NCBI GenBank assembly: GCA_013396655.1
Contig: WBMV01003156.1
Location: 2,313,361-2,377,360 of the forward strand
DNA from: Campylorhamphus procurvoides
Taxonomy: Eukaryota > Chordata > Aves > Passeriformes > Dendrocolaptidae
Direction: 5' to 3'
Length of the DNA: 64,000 nucleotides
A program made the translations under genes and the position numbers. The notes under the pieces are model-generated. The model was given only the letters and a program-made list of their open reading frames with translations, was not told the origin of the DNA and made no database searches. Shown piece after piece: positions 28,101-43,100 of this stretch; position 1 is the stretch's first letter; each line of letters begins with the position of its first letter.

Positions 28101-31100
28101 GATACTCTGAAGACTAGCTATAATTTTAAATATATGCACACACATTTATCTTACACTACAGTAACTTTAATAGTAAAAATTAATATACATGTATTTTAAT
28201 CATATTTTCATAGGTTATTAAGTACAAAACTGTGTACACCGTATGCTGCCTACTTTATAGGGACATTACATGGTTATAATGACTCATATATCATGTATTA
28301 CAACGCTATATGAAAAGCAGTTTCTCACAAGTTATATTGAAAAAGTATTAAAGCAAATTCTAATAGAAAAAGACTTACAAAAATACTGAAAACTACTAAG
28401 TCTAATTGCAAAAAATAATTTATAATTCTAAATTATCAGTGCTATTTAGAGAATTATAATATTTTTCTGAAGCAAGATATTTGTAAAGGAAATATGATTA
28501 ACAGATAACTCAGTTTAGAAGTGTGCTTGAATTGTAACATGATCAGCTTCCATTTTTGTGTGGCACGAGGACCAAATTAGTGGTGACTCAGTACCTGAGG
28601 CCAAATTTCTTGATGTCTTAGGAGGTAGAACTGTATATAAAAGGAAGAAGGAAAACTGCATTTAAAAAACAAAACAAAACAAAAAACCGTACTATATCAC
28701 ATCCAGTATTTCAACAGTTTGCTTCTGCACCTCGTAAACTAACCAATTTTTGGTTGTATTTGCCAATTTACTTTGTTCAACCTCAGTCACTCTGGAAAGC
28801 ATCTAATTCAACAGTTCTTATCTGAATTGATCAGAACAGCACAGCACAGATAAGAGTAGTGTTTAAGCAATTAGGTATTACAGGACATTGCATGGCGATT
28901 GTTCTATTTTACTTTTTTAAATTACTCTGCAGGAAAGAGATGAAGCATCACCTACTCTGACATCAAAATGCAGAACTGGAGAGAACAAACACATTAGAGG
29001 AAAGATTAAAAGAAAAGTTAGTAAGGCTTATAGCAAGAAAAGATTTTTTTTTTTTAATTTGCTACTGCTTTTCACAGGCAGGAAGATTAAATCAGTCCTG
29101 AACAGATATAAAAGCATTTATGTCACTGCCAACAGTGCCCATTTTCATTCAATTTTGACATGACCATTTTGACTTTTTAATCTCTTTTGACTGACGAATT
29201 TATTTCATTGACTTCTTCTAAACATCCACAAGAAAACATTAGTTTTTTCCCCTCTTATACCCACCTCTGCTTTTCTCAGTGTTTATTTCCATTATTTTTT
29301 TAAATAAAAAGTAAAAGTTGCCTTCATTTAACTTGTAGAATATCAGAATATAACATAATGTATATAACCATGTAGCACTGCACATAAATTATTGTGTCCT
29401 ACAGGTTGAGGATAATCATTTGCCATGGCTGGCAATTTTTCAAGAAGTTTGCAAAACTTTTATCCATTTATATATATAAGGAAAAGCAGATAGCACTTAT
29501 AGAAGATGATGTTATAGCACAAATGACATACAGGTAAGTCTAACACGAACTGTATGAACACTAATTTTCAAAAAATATTAACTGAAGAGTCCAAATGAAA
29601 AAAGCAAATCACCAGAGGGTAGAAACACGATTGACCAGGCAGGACTGGATAAGTTGGACATGACCAATGCAGTTAAAACAGTGTTCATATGCTGTGGAGA
29701 TGTGTGAGTGTGACAACCTGTACAGTACAGAAATCTGCCTAATATTCAAACTTCATACATTACAATATGTAAGCTTACATTGTGAATAACTCCTACCAGC
29801 TTTTCCCTCTGACCACTGTTCCACACATGGCTGAACAAAACAATTGTCACAGTTTCCAGCAGAGGAAAGGTAAGTGTAAATACGTTTACATTTTCTAATA
29901 CATTTTTCTAAGTAGACAACTGTGAATTCTTTGTCCCAAAATATTAGTCTGAAGGCAATGAAACATGGAATGATTCTATTCAAGTAACAATATATTGAAC
30001 AGCTGAACAATTCTGCCATCATATCATCACATTCACTTTGGTTTTGAACAAACCACAATGGTATTTTAAAAACAGATTAATAACCATCTTCACTTAGAAG
30101 TGCCTATTACTACCAAACTGAAATTAACCAAGGAGTTTATGAAAAGTTAGATTACACTTTTGTTTTTCAAACCCACAATATTGTTCAGTCACTCTCCACA
30201 CTGCATTTTATGTAAGTCTACCAGGAGACCAACAGACAGAGGATTTGTCACATGCAGCTGAGAAATGAAATAAGTTTATTTTCCCTCCCATAATAAAAAA
30301 ATCACTCAGAATAAACAGAAGTACATAGTGGAGATGTCTTTTCCCACAAAAGTTATTAAATAAAAAAGCAGCAAATAAATTGTATGGAAAATATTTCATA
30401 TAAATGCAATATTTTTCAGTACAGATTTATTTTCTCCCTGTAGTTAAAGAGTGCTTGGAAAAAAGTCAGCAGCTGGCAAATTCTAGTGATGATGACTTCA
30501 TTGTCTTTATTTTCATGATAAGTTTAGAAATACTAAAGAGACTTTCACTGGAATCATGAGATCAAGTATACAAACAAATAATCTTTCCTTTTGGAATACT
30601 GCTTTATAATTTACCTCATTCCTGCTCTTTTCACACTGGACCTCGAGGAATCTGAACTGATTTATCTGTGTGGTTCCTGTTAGATTGCTATGTCTGAATT
30701 CTGAATACACCATCTTTACTTGTACTCCAAATAATTTGGGCAGCACTGGCTCTGTAGCATTAAATTCTCAGTGCCACATGGTGGAGTAAGAAGCACACAG
30801 ATTTCACATTCAAAAAGAGATCCTAAGGAGAAGTTGAACGGCACATACTTGACTCCCCTTTCTTTCCATCAACTTTCTGAATAAATTAAACAAATCATTT
30901 CACTTTTTTTTTTTAAAGGATCTAAATATCATTTTGTTTTCTGAAACAAAGATTATTCCTCCTATCAATGCCCTAAACAGACTGGAATTTTTTGAAGTAA
31001 ACATACAGAGCTCCCAAACCGTCAGCAGCTTTGTGATTATAAATCCTCCCATATGTTCTTTCAGAAATGCAACACGTATTGCTGAACACTTTGCTAAATC

Positions 31101-34100
31101 CCTCAGCATGGATAAACTGATCCCTGCCCAGAAAGCAACATCCTTGAGTGAAAGATTCCCATTCCAGCTGTGCAGACACTATCGTAGGGTATCTTTAGAT
31201 GAATGAACTGCTTGCAGCTCTACAAAAGAAGTGTGCCAGCAGAAGCTCCACAGGCGCGTGGCCATTCACTCTGTGCCTGTTCTGCCACCGCCTGCCATGG
31301 CTGGCTGCTAAAGGAATGACTCAGTGTATTTACCCACATAAAACTGATTGTTTATTCCCTTTCCCTCTAAGGATTTTAAAGAGCTTCAGAACTGAACTTC
31401 AGAGAACTTCAATATTTGCATTAAATCTGTTCAGTTGTTAATTAAGAGTGCTTTTTCCTTAGGTCTCACTGGCACCATAAAATAAAAACATGAAAGGGAA
31501 AAACTCAGCAGCCTTTATGATGGTTTCCCCACAGTGGATATAGTACAATCAGGTGAACTTCACATCAGACAATAAAATCTCAAGTTAAAAACCAAGCTTG
31601 CAAAAGCACTGAGCTGAAATTTTCCTATGAAAATGTGCTAATTAAGGTTGATTAAGTTTTGTGCTCCTTCATTTTTTGAAGTTCTGAATTACTTCCTTTT
31701 ACACAGTCTATAATCATTGCCTGAGGACACACATGAACCAGATGCATCTATGGGACATGAGAAACATGTAAGGGTCTAAATACATCACAAAAAAAGAGCA
31801 CGTCTTCATACCAAATTTTTTATGCATTCACTTTATATAATTACAAGATGAGAAATTAAACTGATGCATCTTTAACAAATGGTAATTTGCATCTTATTTT
31901 AAAGAATTGTTTACATAATTCATATTTCAAGGAAGGAGAAAAATAATTCAAGAGAGTCAGCTGATAGCTAATGTTGTTTAGGATTCAAACTGAAACAATT
32001 TGCCTAAATCTGATCTTATCAGACTGAATGCAAATGCAATCCTGTTTTCTAAATGCAGCATTTATAATTCATACATACACATAAAAATATCTGCATGTAC
32101 TAACACACTACTAACACACACACAAAAAGCAACTGAAAGGTTCATCTATCTACGTCTTAATTCAAAAGACACGGTAACCTTTAAAGAAAAGAAAGAAAAA
32201 TTTCAGGGCTGCATACATTGAGCTCTGAGTATATTTAAGATCATCTAATCTAGTCCATACAAGATACTCACTTTCTAAAATGATTTCAAACTTTATAGGC
32301 ATGCCAGAAAGAACACAATTGAATATCTTGTCTAAAATTGTTACAAAGCATTTGTTTTCAACTTCCCTGTAGCCTTTTTTTTAAACTGTTTACTTTTGTA
32401 ATCTGACTGCCTACATTTAGATAGAATTAGCAGAGAAGTTGCAGTATATAATAGTGTTAATACTTTTATAGCAGAGATGTTTTATTGATTTTTTTTTGGT
32501 ATTTTTGCCCCCTTAGTGCTGCAGCAAAGCAGATCTTATAGAAGAATGAAAGTAAAAATGTTAATTAGATGTACATTTTTATTTCAAAGGATTGGTAAAC
32601 CCCTTTGAGGAAAGTGTGAAGAAAGACTGAAAAGTTTTTTCTTCTGAACGTACATGAGCTGTAAAAATTTAAATATAAGTACATTTGTGTACACATTATG
32701 AAATAATTGGCAATGTTGTCTATGTTTCAATAATTTAGTAACAAACCCTAAGCCACATTATCAACGTTATAATAGAAACACCTAAGGCTAGTGAAGATGA
32801 TGAGTTTCTTTTTTTCTAGGATGGGAACTGGATTTTAAAGACTCACATTGTTTATCCCCATCATTTTAAAATTACTGCATAGTCTTCCATGACATTTATA
32901 GCTCTTTACATCTTCTGGACAGGTACATAAATCAGAAGCCAAATATGACTTTACTAGAAGAGTAGCTTAAACTCCTCAAAGTAATGCTACACAAAATTTA
33001 CTTGCACTTTCATACTGATCATGTTGCAAATCCTCTTTAATAACAGGCTGAGGCACAGCCAAACGCTCTTTGGTTGATTAAGAAAACTAGTAAACACATC
33101 AGCTCAACCTGTGAGCACCTTACCTGTGCCTCCTGAGGGACCTGTGCTGCATCAACCCTGTCTGCAGTGTAGGCTGTCAGCTGTTTGTCAATAACAGCAA
33201 GAGACTCTTGGATTAAGCGCAGGGTTTTGTCAGTCTCCTGTGCAGACTGAATACTCTGTTCAAGACTTTTCTGTCTTCTCACGGCCTAGAAACAATGACA
33301 ATATCATCAGTATTCACAGTAATAATGCATAAGGTACATTTTTCCCCCACATTTTTTTTCCCCAAAAATTCCAGCAAAGAATCAAACGTAGGACTCCTGG
33401 CTTGTGCTCATCCACCTTTCTGTACGATAAATTGCGCATCTTTTTGCCACTCATTCAGTTCTCTTGGTAGGAAACAAGCAAACGATACTCAGACTGCATA
33501 GACAAATTCTAAAAGATGTAGATCCTGAAAAAAACAATGCATAGAGTGTTTCTACAGAGAGTGCAAGTTGGCAAAGCTGCATAATAAACCCATCCTGACA
33601 GTGCTCTCCTTCTTTCTGAGGCAGAGATGTCCTCCTGATCTTATTATATAATTCAAGAGACTTTGTTTACTGAGAATAGGGTTACTGTCATCACAATCCC
33701 ATCTGAGACAATCCACCTCAGTAAGTGAGAGGGATAAAGACTCTCTAGAGATGGAGTTCTCTTCTATGAAGTACAAATAGCTGTTTGGAAGAAGCAATGC
33801 CTACTTTTTTCCTCTTGTGGTTAAAAAAAAACAGTAAAAAGTTGACTTTTACTTCTACTCTACCAGCCGTGTCACCATGGATTGTCTACTCCAGCCTTTT
33901 ACACAAACCTTTTTTGGAGAAGGATGCTTTCCTTTCAAATGAGTTCAGTTTATGGTTTAACAAATCAGAACAATAAATTTCCTTCCAAGTTGTCCTTAGG
34001 ACACACATATATTTAAGCACTTGACATAAATGAGTCAGCTTTAGCTGCTATTTGTAACAGTTTAATACAGCATTTAACAGGTAATAAACGACGTGGTATT

Positions 34101-37100
34101 TTCTTCTATCTGTCATTGTGTCTACCTGCAGACTCATATTTTACTTAGACCACAGCAACCGCCTAAGCAGTTTCTGCTTTACACAAAACACACAATAATT
34201 ACCAATGATCTGAAATGCAACATGATTTTTCTCTACACAAGCCCAGCCATACTGCTGCCCACAGAATAAAGTGACTAATTAACTTTGACATGAATCAAAG
34301 GAGAAAGCAAGCACTTTTTAAATAATACTGCTAGGTGTCCAGCCATTTTTCAAGTCAAATCACTCTTTTTCTCTCTGGTGAGCCAGAGAGAAATGTAATG
34401 TAATTTAATGTAATTTCTTACTCATTACAACTCTTGCCTTGAACAAAAATATCTCTCAGCCATTCAGTCAGACTATTTGATATATCTGCACTTTCTTCAT
34501 GGAGCTCAGATTCTTAGAGAGTTTCACATGTAACAAATGAAAAAGATCATTTCTTGTGAGCATTCTTGCTAGCTATTTGACTTAGTTAAGGGATAGGGAT
34601 CCAACCAGTATTTTCTATATTTGTTTTTGTAAGCTCCTTTGTGCTATTTCAAAACAACTGATCAGATAATCTTGTATCACTGCCAGTTCCAGGAACCTTC
34701 TGTGGAACTGAGCAGCTTTACATATCAGACTCATGCTGTCAGTGTTAATGGGAGCACCTAAGCCACCAAGGTATTATTACCCTGCTAAATGAACCATTAA
34801 AACAGTGTAACTTCATAATACACTACTAAGGCTTGCTACTGAAATAGACTTTATCTTAATCTGATTTGAGATTTTTATATTACAATGTTCTCAGCCTGTT
34901 CAAAGAAGTGAGTTTAAAAACCACAGCTGAATTTAAAAACCACAGCTTCCATTTACCTTGGCAGAACTTACTACCAGTTTGTAAGCCTGGCTAAGATACA
35001 GTCACTCTCTCTCAATCCATTTGCATCACTATACGGTAGATTGAAAGACGCATTAAATCAGAAACAGGATAAGTAGCTTTCTACAGCCCCTGGGTATCCT
35101 CTGTGCCTTTACTGATCTCTCTGGTTAACTGGTAGGACTAACACACATGTGGAGTCCATTCCTACTGAGGTTTGCAGTGTCCCTTTGGGCAGAAAAACTC
35201 ACCATTTAAAATACGACACTGCTAAAGTTCTATTCTTATGAGTCATTAAATGCCTGTACTTTCTGGAGAATTCAATATACTGGACACAAATTTGATGTTA
35301 GGTCCATCTGAAAAACTGCTTTTATAGCAATACCTGAAGCTTTGAACCCCTGTTAAATGCTGACCCATACAACTACTATTTGCAACTAGGGACTTGCCTA
35401 AGTACAGAGACATTTGCTGCCAGCCTTAGAAGCAGAATGAATGCATGCAATGAAGTCGAATGCATGCAAATTCAAAAGACTTAAAACTGTATGACAAATA
35501 TGTGGCGATGAAAAACTGTCAATTCTGTGCTGGTATCAGCATATGTATACCAAAATCCCATTTTACAATACAATGGGAAAAATTAAAACATTCCCATCAA
35601 TGATCAAATATTAAAGAAGATACAGTTAAGAAAAATTTTCAACAAATCCTTTCCTGAGTCTGTCTGAAATTTTACAGTTGGATTTGAAACAAATACGAAG
35701 TCAGATAATTATATATTCATGTTTATGATATATTTATGTGCACACAACACATACAAAGACAAAACATTCACCTTTCATTGTTCTCAGAGGGAATTTTATT
35801 ACAGCCTGTGTGACTATAAAATACCTGTATGACATTTTGTATCTTTGTGAGCTTAAAACACATTTTTTCCCCAAACTGTGAACAGTTTAGGTGAATGGGT
35901 GAAAGCAAACCAAGATGTGAGTGCAGTGGTAGAAGGGGAATTTTTTCATGGGAGAAGAGCCATATAGCCAAATGCTGGGAAATGGCACCTTCACAGTTGT
36001 GATGATTTTCTCAGATATAAATGGGTGATGCTTTAATTTGGTGGAGATAAGCATTAGAATGCTTTACAAAAAGAGGCAATTATACTACACACTTCCATTT
36101 GTGAACCTGAGTTTCAAATTTGCCCTTAAAACTCATGTGTCTGTCCATGTGAAAATCTCTGCATTTTTTAAAGATATGTGAGACTTGAAATTTCATATAT
36201 CTATAATATAAAACTACATAAATTTATTATGTTCTGGGTGGGTTTGTGTGTGTTTGTTTGTTGTCTTGAAAGATTATGGTTCTTCTACTTCCCTGTGGAA
36301 AAAAAATAGATGGTAAAACATCACTGTGCATAAGTGGGACACAACAAGAAGCTCTGGCTCTGACATCAGATCATAGTCAATAAAGCTGAAGGCTCTGGTC
36401 TCTCAAGAGAAGTGTCTAACAGTTAATTGCTAAATAGAAAATCTCAGGAAAACAACCCACTGTTTAATTATTTCTGAGCCAGTGAAATGTTGACAGCTGT
36501 CAAGGAAAACAAAATCAAAGGAAAAAAACCCTGCTGTTAGACACTTTAACAATGAAAGAGAGAAGAAAAAAATATTTAGGGAATAATCTTTAATTTCAGT
36601 CTCTGCAGGTTTTTATAGATTTTTAGATTTTTATGATAAACAGAACATTATCTATGATATGAAATATTGTATAAATCTGTTTAAAATTTAATAAAGGTTA
36701 ACGGTAAATGCAGGAAATAGTAACATTGCATGTTACCCATATGAAATGCCATACTAAGGGAAAGGCTCCACTGAAAGGCAGTCGAATATCAGGAAAACTG
36801 AAGGTGCTCAAATAAATAGTTGCTTATGATTCTAGTTCGTTCTTTGATGTTGAATGTTATAAAGCTCTATTTATAGACACTGCCACTTTTTGCTGAAATA
36901 ATACTTTTAAATAAAACTTTTACCACAGGGCATATTTATTCAAAATGCAAAAGGAAAATCATTTATTAGTTTATAAGTTACAACTCAAGGTCACAGAAAA
37001 GAGTCTGCTAGGAAAGGTAGAAATATTAGTGCCTTTTTTTTTTTTTGGCTCATTTATCCTCTCATTATTGAGAAACAACTCTGACACAGAGTAAAGTTAA

Positions 37101-40100
37101 AACATTAAAAGTTAGGAAACATTACATTTCTTCTTAAATTGTTTGCATTACTTTAAAATTTAACCTAATTCTTAGTGTTATAATGGTTGTGTCTGAGATA
37201 TATTACAACCTTTCTGTACATCTTTCATCAAATTGTTAATGTTTTAATCTCTGTTTCCTGTCTGGAAGCAGGGTAGATTATTAGTGCTTGTGTTTAGACT
37301 TAAATTAGAAACTTTTTTTTTTTTTTTAAACTCAAAACATTCATTTTGGTCCCAGGAATTTTTAATACCCTCCAAGCTAGAACTAATTCTGCAAATTCTA
37401 GGGATATTTCACAGGGTGCTTTTCAAGTAAGTGACTACAAATATTTAATCTTTCATCCATTATGTTACATCCATCTTGGATCAAGTATATTCCAAAACAG
37501 CAGACTGTACCAAAGAGGACTTCTCTATCTGTGGAGGTTATCACTGCAAACAGATAATGCCTCAACTCATAAAGCAGCCCACCTAGCAGCCTTCAAAGGA
37601 ATCACACAGAGATGGGGCATGAAATATTCTTTCTCCTCTTGAGAGGAGGACAAAACAGAAAAATTGTGCCAAATGATGAATGTGTGCTCTTTGAAAGAAA
37701 AAGAAGGCAATTTTCAGGGAAGTCCTAAAAGACATTAAGAGATAGCACCCAAAAATAATTGAATCAGGTGAATCAAGCCCATGTGAACAATAATGTTTTG
37801 GACAGTATTTTTCCAAGCATAATCTCAAAAATATCTGATTAACATTTCTGAAGTTTGATGGACAGGATGTAAATCACTTCCATCATTACAGGGGATCATA
37901 GACGCAATATTAGCTTCAAATTCTTCATTGTTTCTTAGATCCACATACAGAGCTGTAAGTGAATCAGTCCTTGAAAAGTAATGATAGGGTATTCACTGCT
38001 TATCAGTCATCCCCAAATGTTCAAAAGCAAACTAAACACACTCAGTCTTTGTTAACTAAAGAAGATAAGGCACACAAACATAAAGCCATTATCTGCCTTT
38101 AAAAATGAATCTCTATCTCAGTAGCAAAGCTCCACCATCTTGCAGCATTATTCATATGGAATGTGGGTTGGTTTGGTTGCTCTATTAGTAGTGAATAAAT
38201 ATTTCACAAATCAGTCTCTGCCCACATGAGCTTATTGTCTTGGTAATTACCTGCACAATTATTCAAATAAAACCGAGTAACTTCACCACATTAGGACAGC
38301 CTATTAGCCTGTCTGAAGTAGAAGTGACCTTGAACATGAGCTGAATTGTGTTATGTGCCTGCAATATATTTCTATGCAAGGAGAATGCATGCTGTTTGGA
38401 ATTCAACAGACTACACAAACAGCTAAGAAAATTCAGTATCAGGAATCTATGGGGAAAAAAAGAAAAGGGTGATTTTCCACTTCAGTCAGATCTCACCATT
38501 AGCATTTAACTACTAAATATCAGATCAAGCTTTCAAAGCAGCTTTCAAAGAAGTCCTCCACCCCTATTTTTTGCCTATATTTGAAAGAAATTCAAAAGAA
38601 ATTTCCTGTGGGGGAAAGTTTTACAAAATTGCCATTGCTTGGGGATTGGTTGAACATTAGAATCCTGGTGGTGATTTGTTCTGCATCACCTGCTTTTTCC
38701 CTTTTGTTCTTTCACTTATTAAATTATCTTCATCTCAATCCGTGAGTTTTCTTGCTTTCTTTTTTGGTTTTGTTTTCTATAATCTCCTCCACTGCACCAG
38801 AAGACATGGGGAGGGGGCAAGCAATCATGTAGTGCTTTGCTACCTACAGGAGTTAGCTCACTACACATATACAAAGCACTTCTAGCATGATTGTTTGTGT
38901 ACTGTTTAGAAACTGTACCAAGGTAATTTTATTTTTTTTAAAGGTGCTAGATTGTCCTCTGGAGGACAGGTCAGTTATTAAATATACCTCCTGCTGCAGT
39001 TCTTCCCATCGAGTATTGAACTTCTCAAGTTTCTCATTGATCAATTCATCCAAGATTCCACCATCTGTTAATGTCTGAGCCAATTCCCGAATCTGATTGC
39101 GATTATCTTCTGGATGTCTCATTAAACGTTCCAAAGACTGAAAAAAGGTCCAAAAAAGTAGTTTGCTTTCCTTTCTCTAATTAATATTCTGCAGAGCAAT
39201 CATATTTTGCCTTAAATATGTAAGAAAGAAATTTCACATTTCATACACAATAAACGTAGAGAAAGAAAGATGAAACACTTATGTCCCATGTCTTGACAAC
39301 AAATGTTCTGTTCTGTATTAGCAAACCCAAACATTTTTCACAAAGCAGTAAGTTGTCTCCTTGATTTTAAAAATGCAGACTATGCTCAGTGAGTATATCT
39401 GTGTACTTCAAAATAAAAAACTTGCTTGAGTATCCAGATGGATTAAGTTCAACAGCAAAAATGAAATATCAATGGAACATTTCGTGCTTTCATCCACTAA
39501 AAGCATTAATTTCTAAAAATTTGAAAGGTTTTAATTGCTGTTTCACTTAGGTGGATTTGAATTCAAAATGTCATCTTTTGAATCAAATGAGAACATGGGA
39601 CTTTCAAAATAGTCTCAACTTGTTCATATGTAATGTTGATTCATAGTTTGTATAGAATGCCATGTGATTTACAATTTATCAATACATGTGATTTGGTATT
39701 ATTTAAGACAGCACTTACATCTAAAGACTCAGAAATCTCTTCTGCACCTCCCTGGACATTTTCAGTTGCCTTGAGTTTCAGTTCAATCTCATTCAGCCAT
39801 TTATTTTCAGCATCCAAATACGACAATAATTCACGCCAACATGCCCATACCTCCTGATGAAGAAAATGTTTATTGAGACTGAATATCTAACTGCTAACTT
39901 TCACTCATTAAAATACTGAAAACATTCATATTTTCCTCCAAAACAACATGGTTGATATCTGATGGTTATAGAGCCATATAGTTGTTTTTTTCCCCCAATA
40001 CTCATATGATGCAAATATAAAACATTAGAAAGATCAAAACCAAAGAAGATAACAGGAACACTTCTGCAAAACACAACTTTAATATTCTGTCTCATGAATT

Positions 40101-43100
40101 ATCTATTTCTTATGTTTTCTGTAAAATTTTATTATAAATATAAAGATCAGCAGGATTTTTTAAAAAACCATGTTAGAATGTTATGCCTTTATTATAAAAT
40201 GCAGGTAGACTGCTTATATATTCTATTATTACTTACTTAAAGCACACAAAATGTCTAAAACCATAGCTTTCAAGAATGCAGACTGAAATCTCTATGGAAA
40301 TTAATTCAACACCACATTTAGTGCAATTTATAGACAACTTAAGTGCTAGAGTACTAAATATAATGTTGTAAAATGTTCTTTTTCTCCTGGAATTAAATTA
40401 TTGTCTAATATTTTATTTATACAGTGCCTGAAGATACTTAAATAAGCAGATAAAAATGGCACTTTATACACAAACAAAACATTTAAACTCTCCATAAATT
40501 ATCTTTTTGTTGTTCCCTTTTTCTTTTTTCTGTTTTTTTTTGTTGTTGTTTTGTTAGTAGAAGTTAAAATAATGTTATTGAAATGTATTATGCCCTTGGC
40601 AGATCAAGCTTCCTAGAGTGCAATTCATCTCACCTAACTTTGCTCACACCAAATATGTCTGGTCTAGGAGGCAGTTATCGAGGGATATTAACATGCAACA
40701 CCACATCAGCAGTGAGCAGGGGAAGTATAGATTACCACTTTACACTACACAGTGAAATTTAGACATGATAAATTTTACCCTGGTATATTATTATCCTGTA
40801 TGAGGTTAGTTATTGCAAATTACTTCACAACAAGAATAAACCCCATACCTAAATTCACTGTGACTACTGCATGATATGCAAGTAATGCTATGCCAAGAAT
40901 CTGTAATGGAGTTGCCAAAAATGGCAGAGTTGACTCAAAATCCATAAGATACATTCAGTTCACCAGCAGATCAAATGCCATTCCCCTGCTGAGATACCAT
41001 CACCTGTCCAGCTTCAGGGCCATTCAATCAAAATTCTTAGCCATGGAGGAGAGAAGCCTAGAGGGGCTGCTGAAACCAACATCACAGGGCTGCTACAAAG
41101 CCAGATTCTTGGCTTAATCTCAGGAGGAATAAGAACACTGAGCAGCCACTGAGACATGTCTGAGGTTTCTCTTTCAACATGACTCTCCAGCATATATGAA
41201 TCTCAAAATAATTTTGTGTATGGCTCATAACATGGGGTATTTGGTATATGGCTCATAAAGCATGAACAGCCTTGGGCTACTCAAGATCCCATGTGATAAT
41301 GTATCCGTGCTCTCTACCTTACTTTTTGCACTTAGAAGGGCTATAAATACAATGACTGACAAGATATCCAACCTCCAAAGTTTTCCACTTTCCATTCAGT
41401 CTGCTGCAGAGTTTCTGGTAGCTGGTAATTAGGACATCAAGCTCCTTTTTCAGAGCCTCATGGGCTGCAGGGGGAGCCTTTACTATAAAATTATTAACAG
41501 AATCGGTAATAAGCTTCACTTTCACTTCCTTCTGCATGGCTTCCTCCTTTGCCCTCTGAAAAGCAAAAACAAACAAAAAAAGTTGTAGTCCTGCTTTAAG
41601 GAGACTAATTTCTATAACGGTTAGAATGACAGAATCCTGGAGGGAGAAAAAAATCCCCAAAAACCCTACAACAACAAAACAAAACACAACAGAAGAGACT
41701 TTTAATTCCCAGACTTTCTGACATAATCTTGAATGTGTCCAAAAAACTTTGGTTTCATTTTTTTGCCAATTCACAATACTCAATATAATTAACATCTCAG
41801 AATTATTTAGTGTTCTGGAGCTCTCAGACTACCAAAACATATCAGTATTTTTTTCCTCAAGAAATGTCCCAAATACCACCATCATAATTTATAAACCAGA
41901 AATGACAAACTAATGTACCCAGATTTAAAGGTAAAACCACAAGGAAGGCATTAAGAAAGGAAAATACTTCTGAATGATTTTTCTCTCCTCCTCACTGTCA
42001 CTAACCTGCACTTAAAGGGATATTGAGAAAATAAATTCACTCTAATGTATATTTCACACTTTTGCTTCTCTCTCCCTTGCTATGTGGTCTCATTAGTAAG
42101 TTGTAGGATTTTCCTACCTAGCATTGCTTTCTCTGAGTGTTTAATGGTGTGTGTGACTGGAAACATATCACTACTGGAAACATGATGGTAATTCATAGTG
42201 TCATCAGTGTGTACAAATCTTCACAGGAATTTATGATGAGAACTCCCTGGCCCAAAAACATTAAACCAAAATCGTATTCCTGACCACTTTCTTTCTCTCT
42301 GGGTCTGAGAAAGTTCATGAACCAGAATAATTGGGATTGGGCTGCCAGTGCTAGAGAAGCATTATTAGGTTGCTCTTGGCTTTCCTCTTTGCTAGTTGTG
42401 GGAAGAAATGGACTGCAGGATAAGCAAGGAATTCTGGTCCAGATTTCCTCTGTTGTGTGACAGGAGAGGTGGCTGCAATCCTTTGGGGAAAGGATCGTCA
42501 GGAGCAGGTGAAGGGATGCATGACAAAATGATCTGGCTATTTGCATAGGTCAAGGTGTCACAGTCTGAATACTGCTGTACTTTGGGTACTGAATATCTAC
42601 TAGGAAATCCATAATGGGGGTTCTATATAAAACCTTCCTGAAAGAACGAATAGACTTTCTTTTCAAAGGAAGTGTCAAAAAGAACTCTAAACACAGCTCA
42701 AGGAATTAATTTATCTTTTACCTTCAGCTCCTCAACAGCTTTCTGTAATTCATCAGGTGTTTTATACTCAAAATCTCTTTCCAGATATTCTTCCTCAGCT
42801 TGTGTTATCCACTCATGCATCTCTGACAAATCCTTTCTGAGACTCACAGTCTTATCCAAACCACCTTTTAATGCAGCCTTCTTAGCATAGGCCTTTAAGA
42901 AAGAAAAGATTACATAGTACTTGAAGCAAAGGTACTGTACAAACTTGACAATATTTTAACCTGAGAAGAACCAAATCAAATCCTATGCTAATAACATTAG
43001 GCCAATTGTTAATGAGCAATTAGATAGCTTCTAATAACACATAATCAACAGTAATAATAAATAAATAACAGTCATCAGTATATACGCCCCTTTTTAGTGA

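Noticed and set aside
37736..37790. Candidate Dp260 first exon on the minus strand
   Set aside because: A short stretch ending in ATG just before a GT looked faintly like the mammalian first exon, but the upstream residues and start codon do not match and the context is an ordinary chance frame.
41557..41795. Upstream extension of the exon 27 open frame into intron 26
   Set aside because: The extra residues are hydrophobic and unlike dystrophin, and a good acceptor plus homology place the exon start at 41555.
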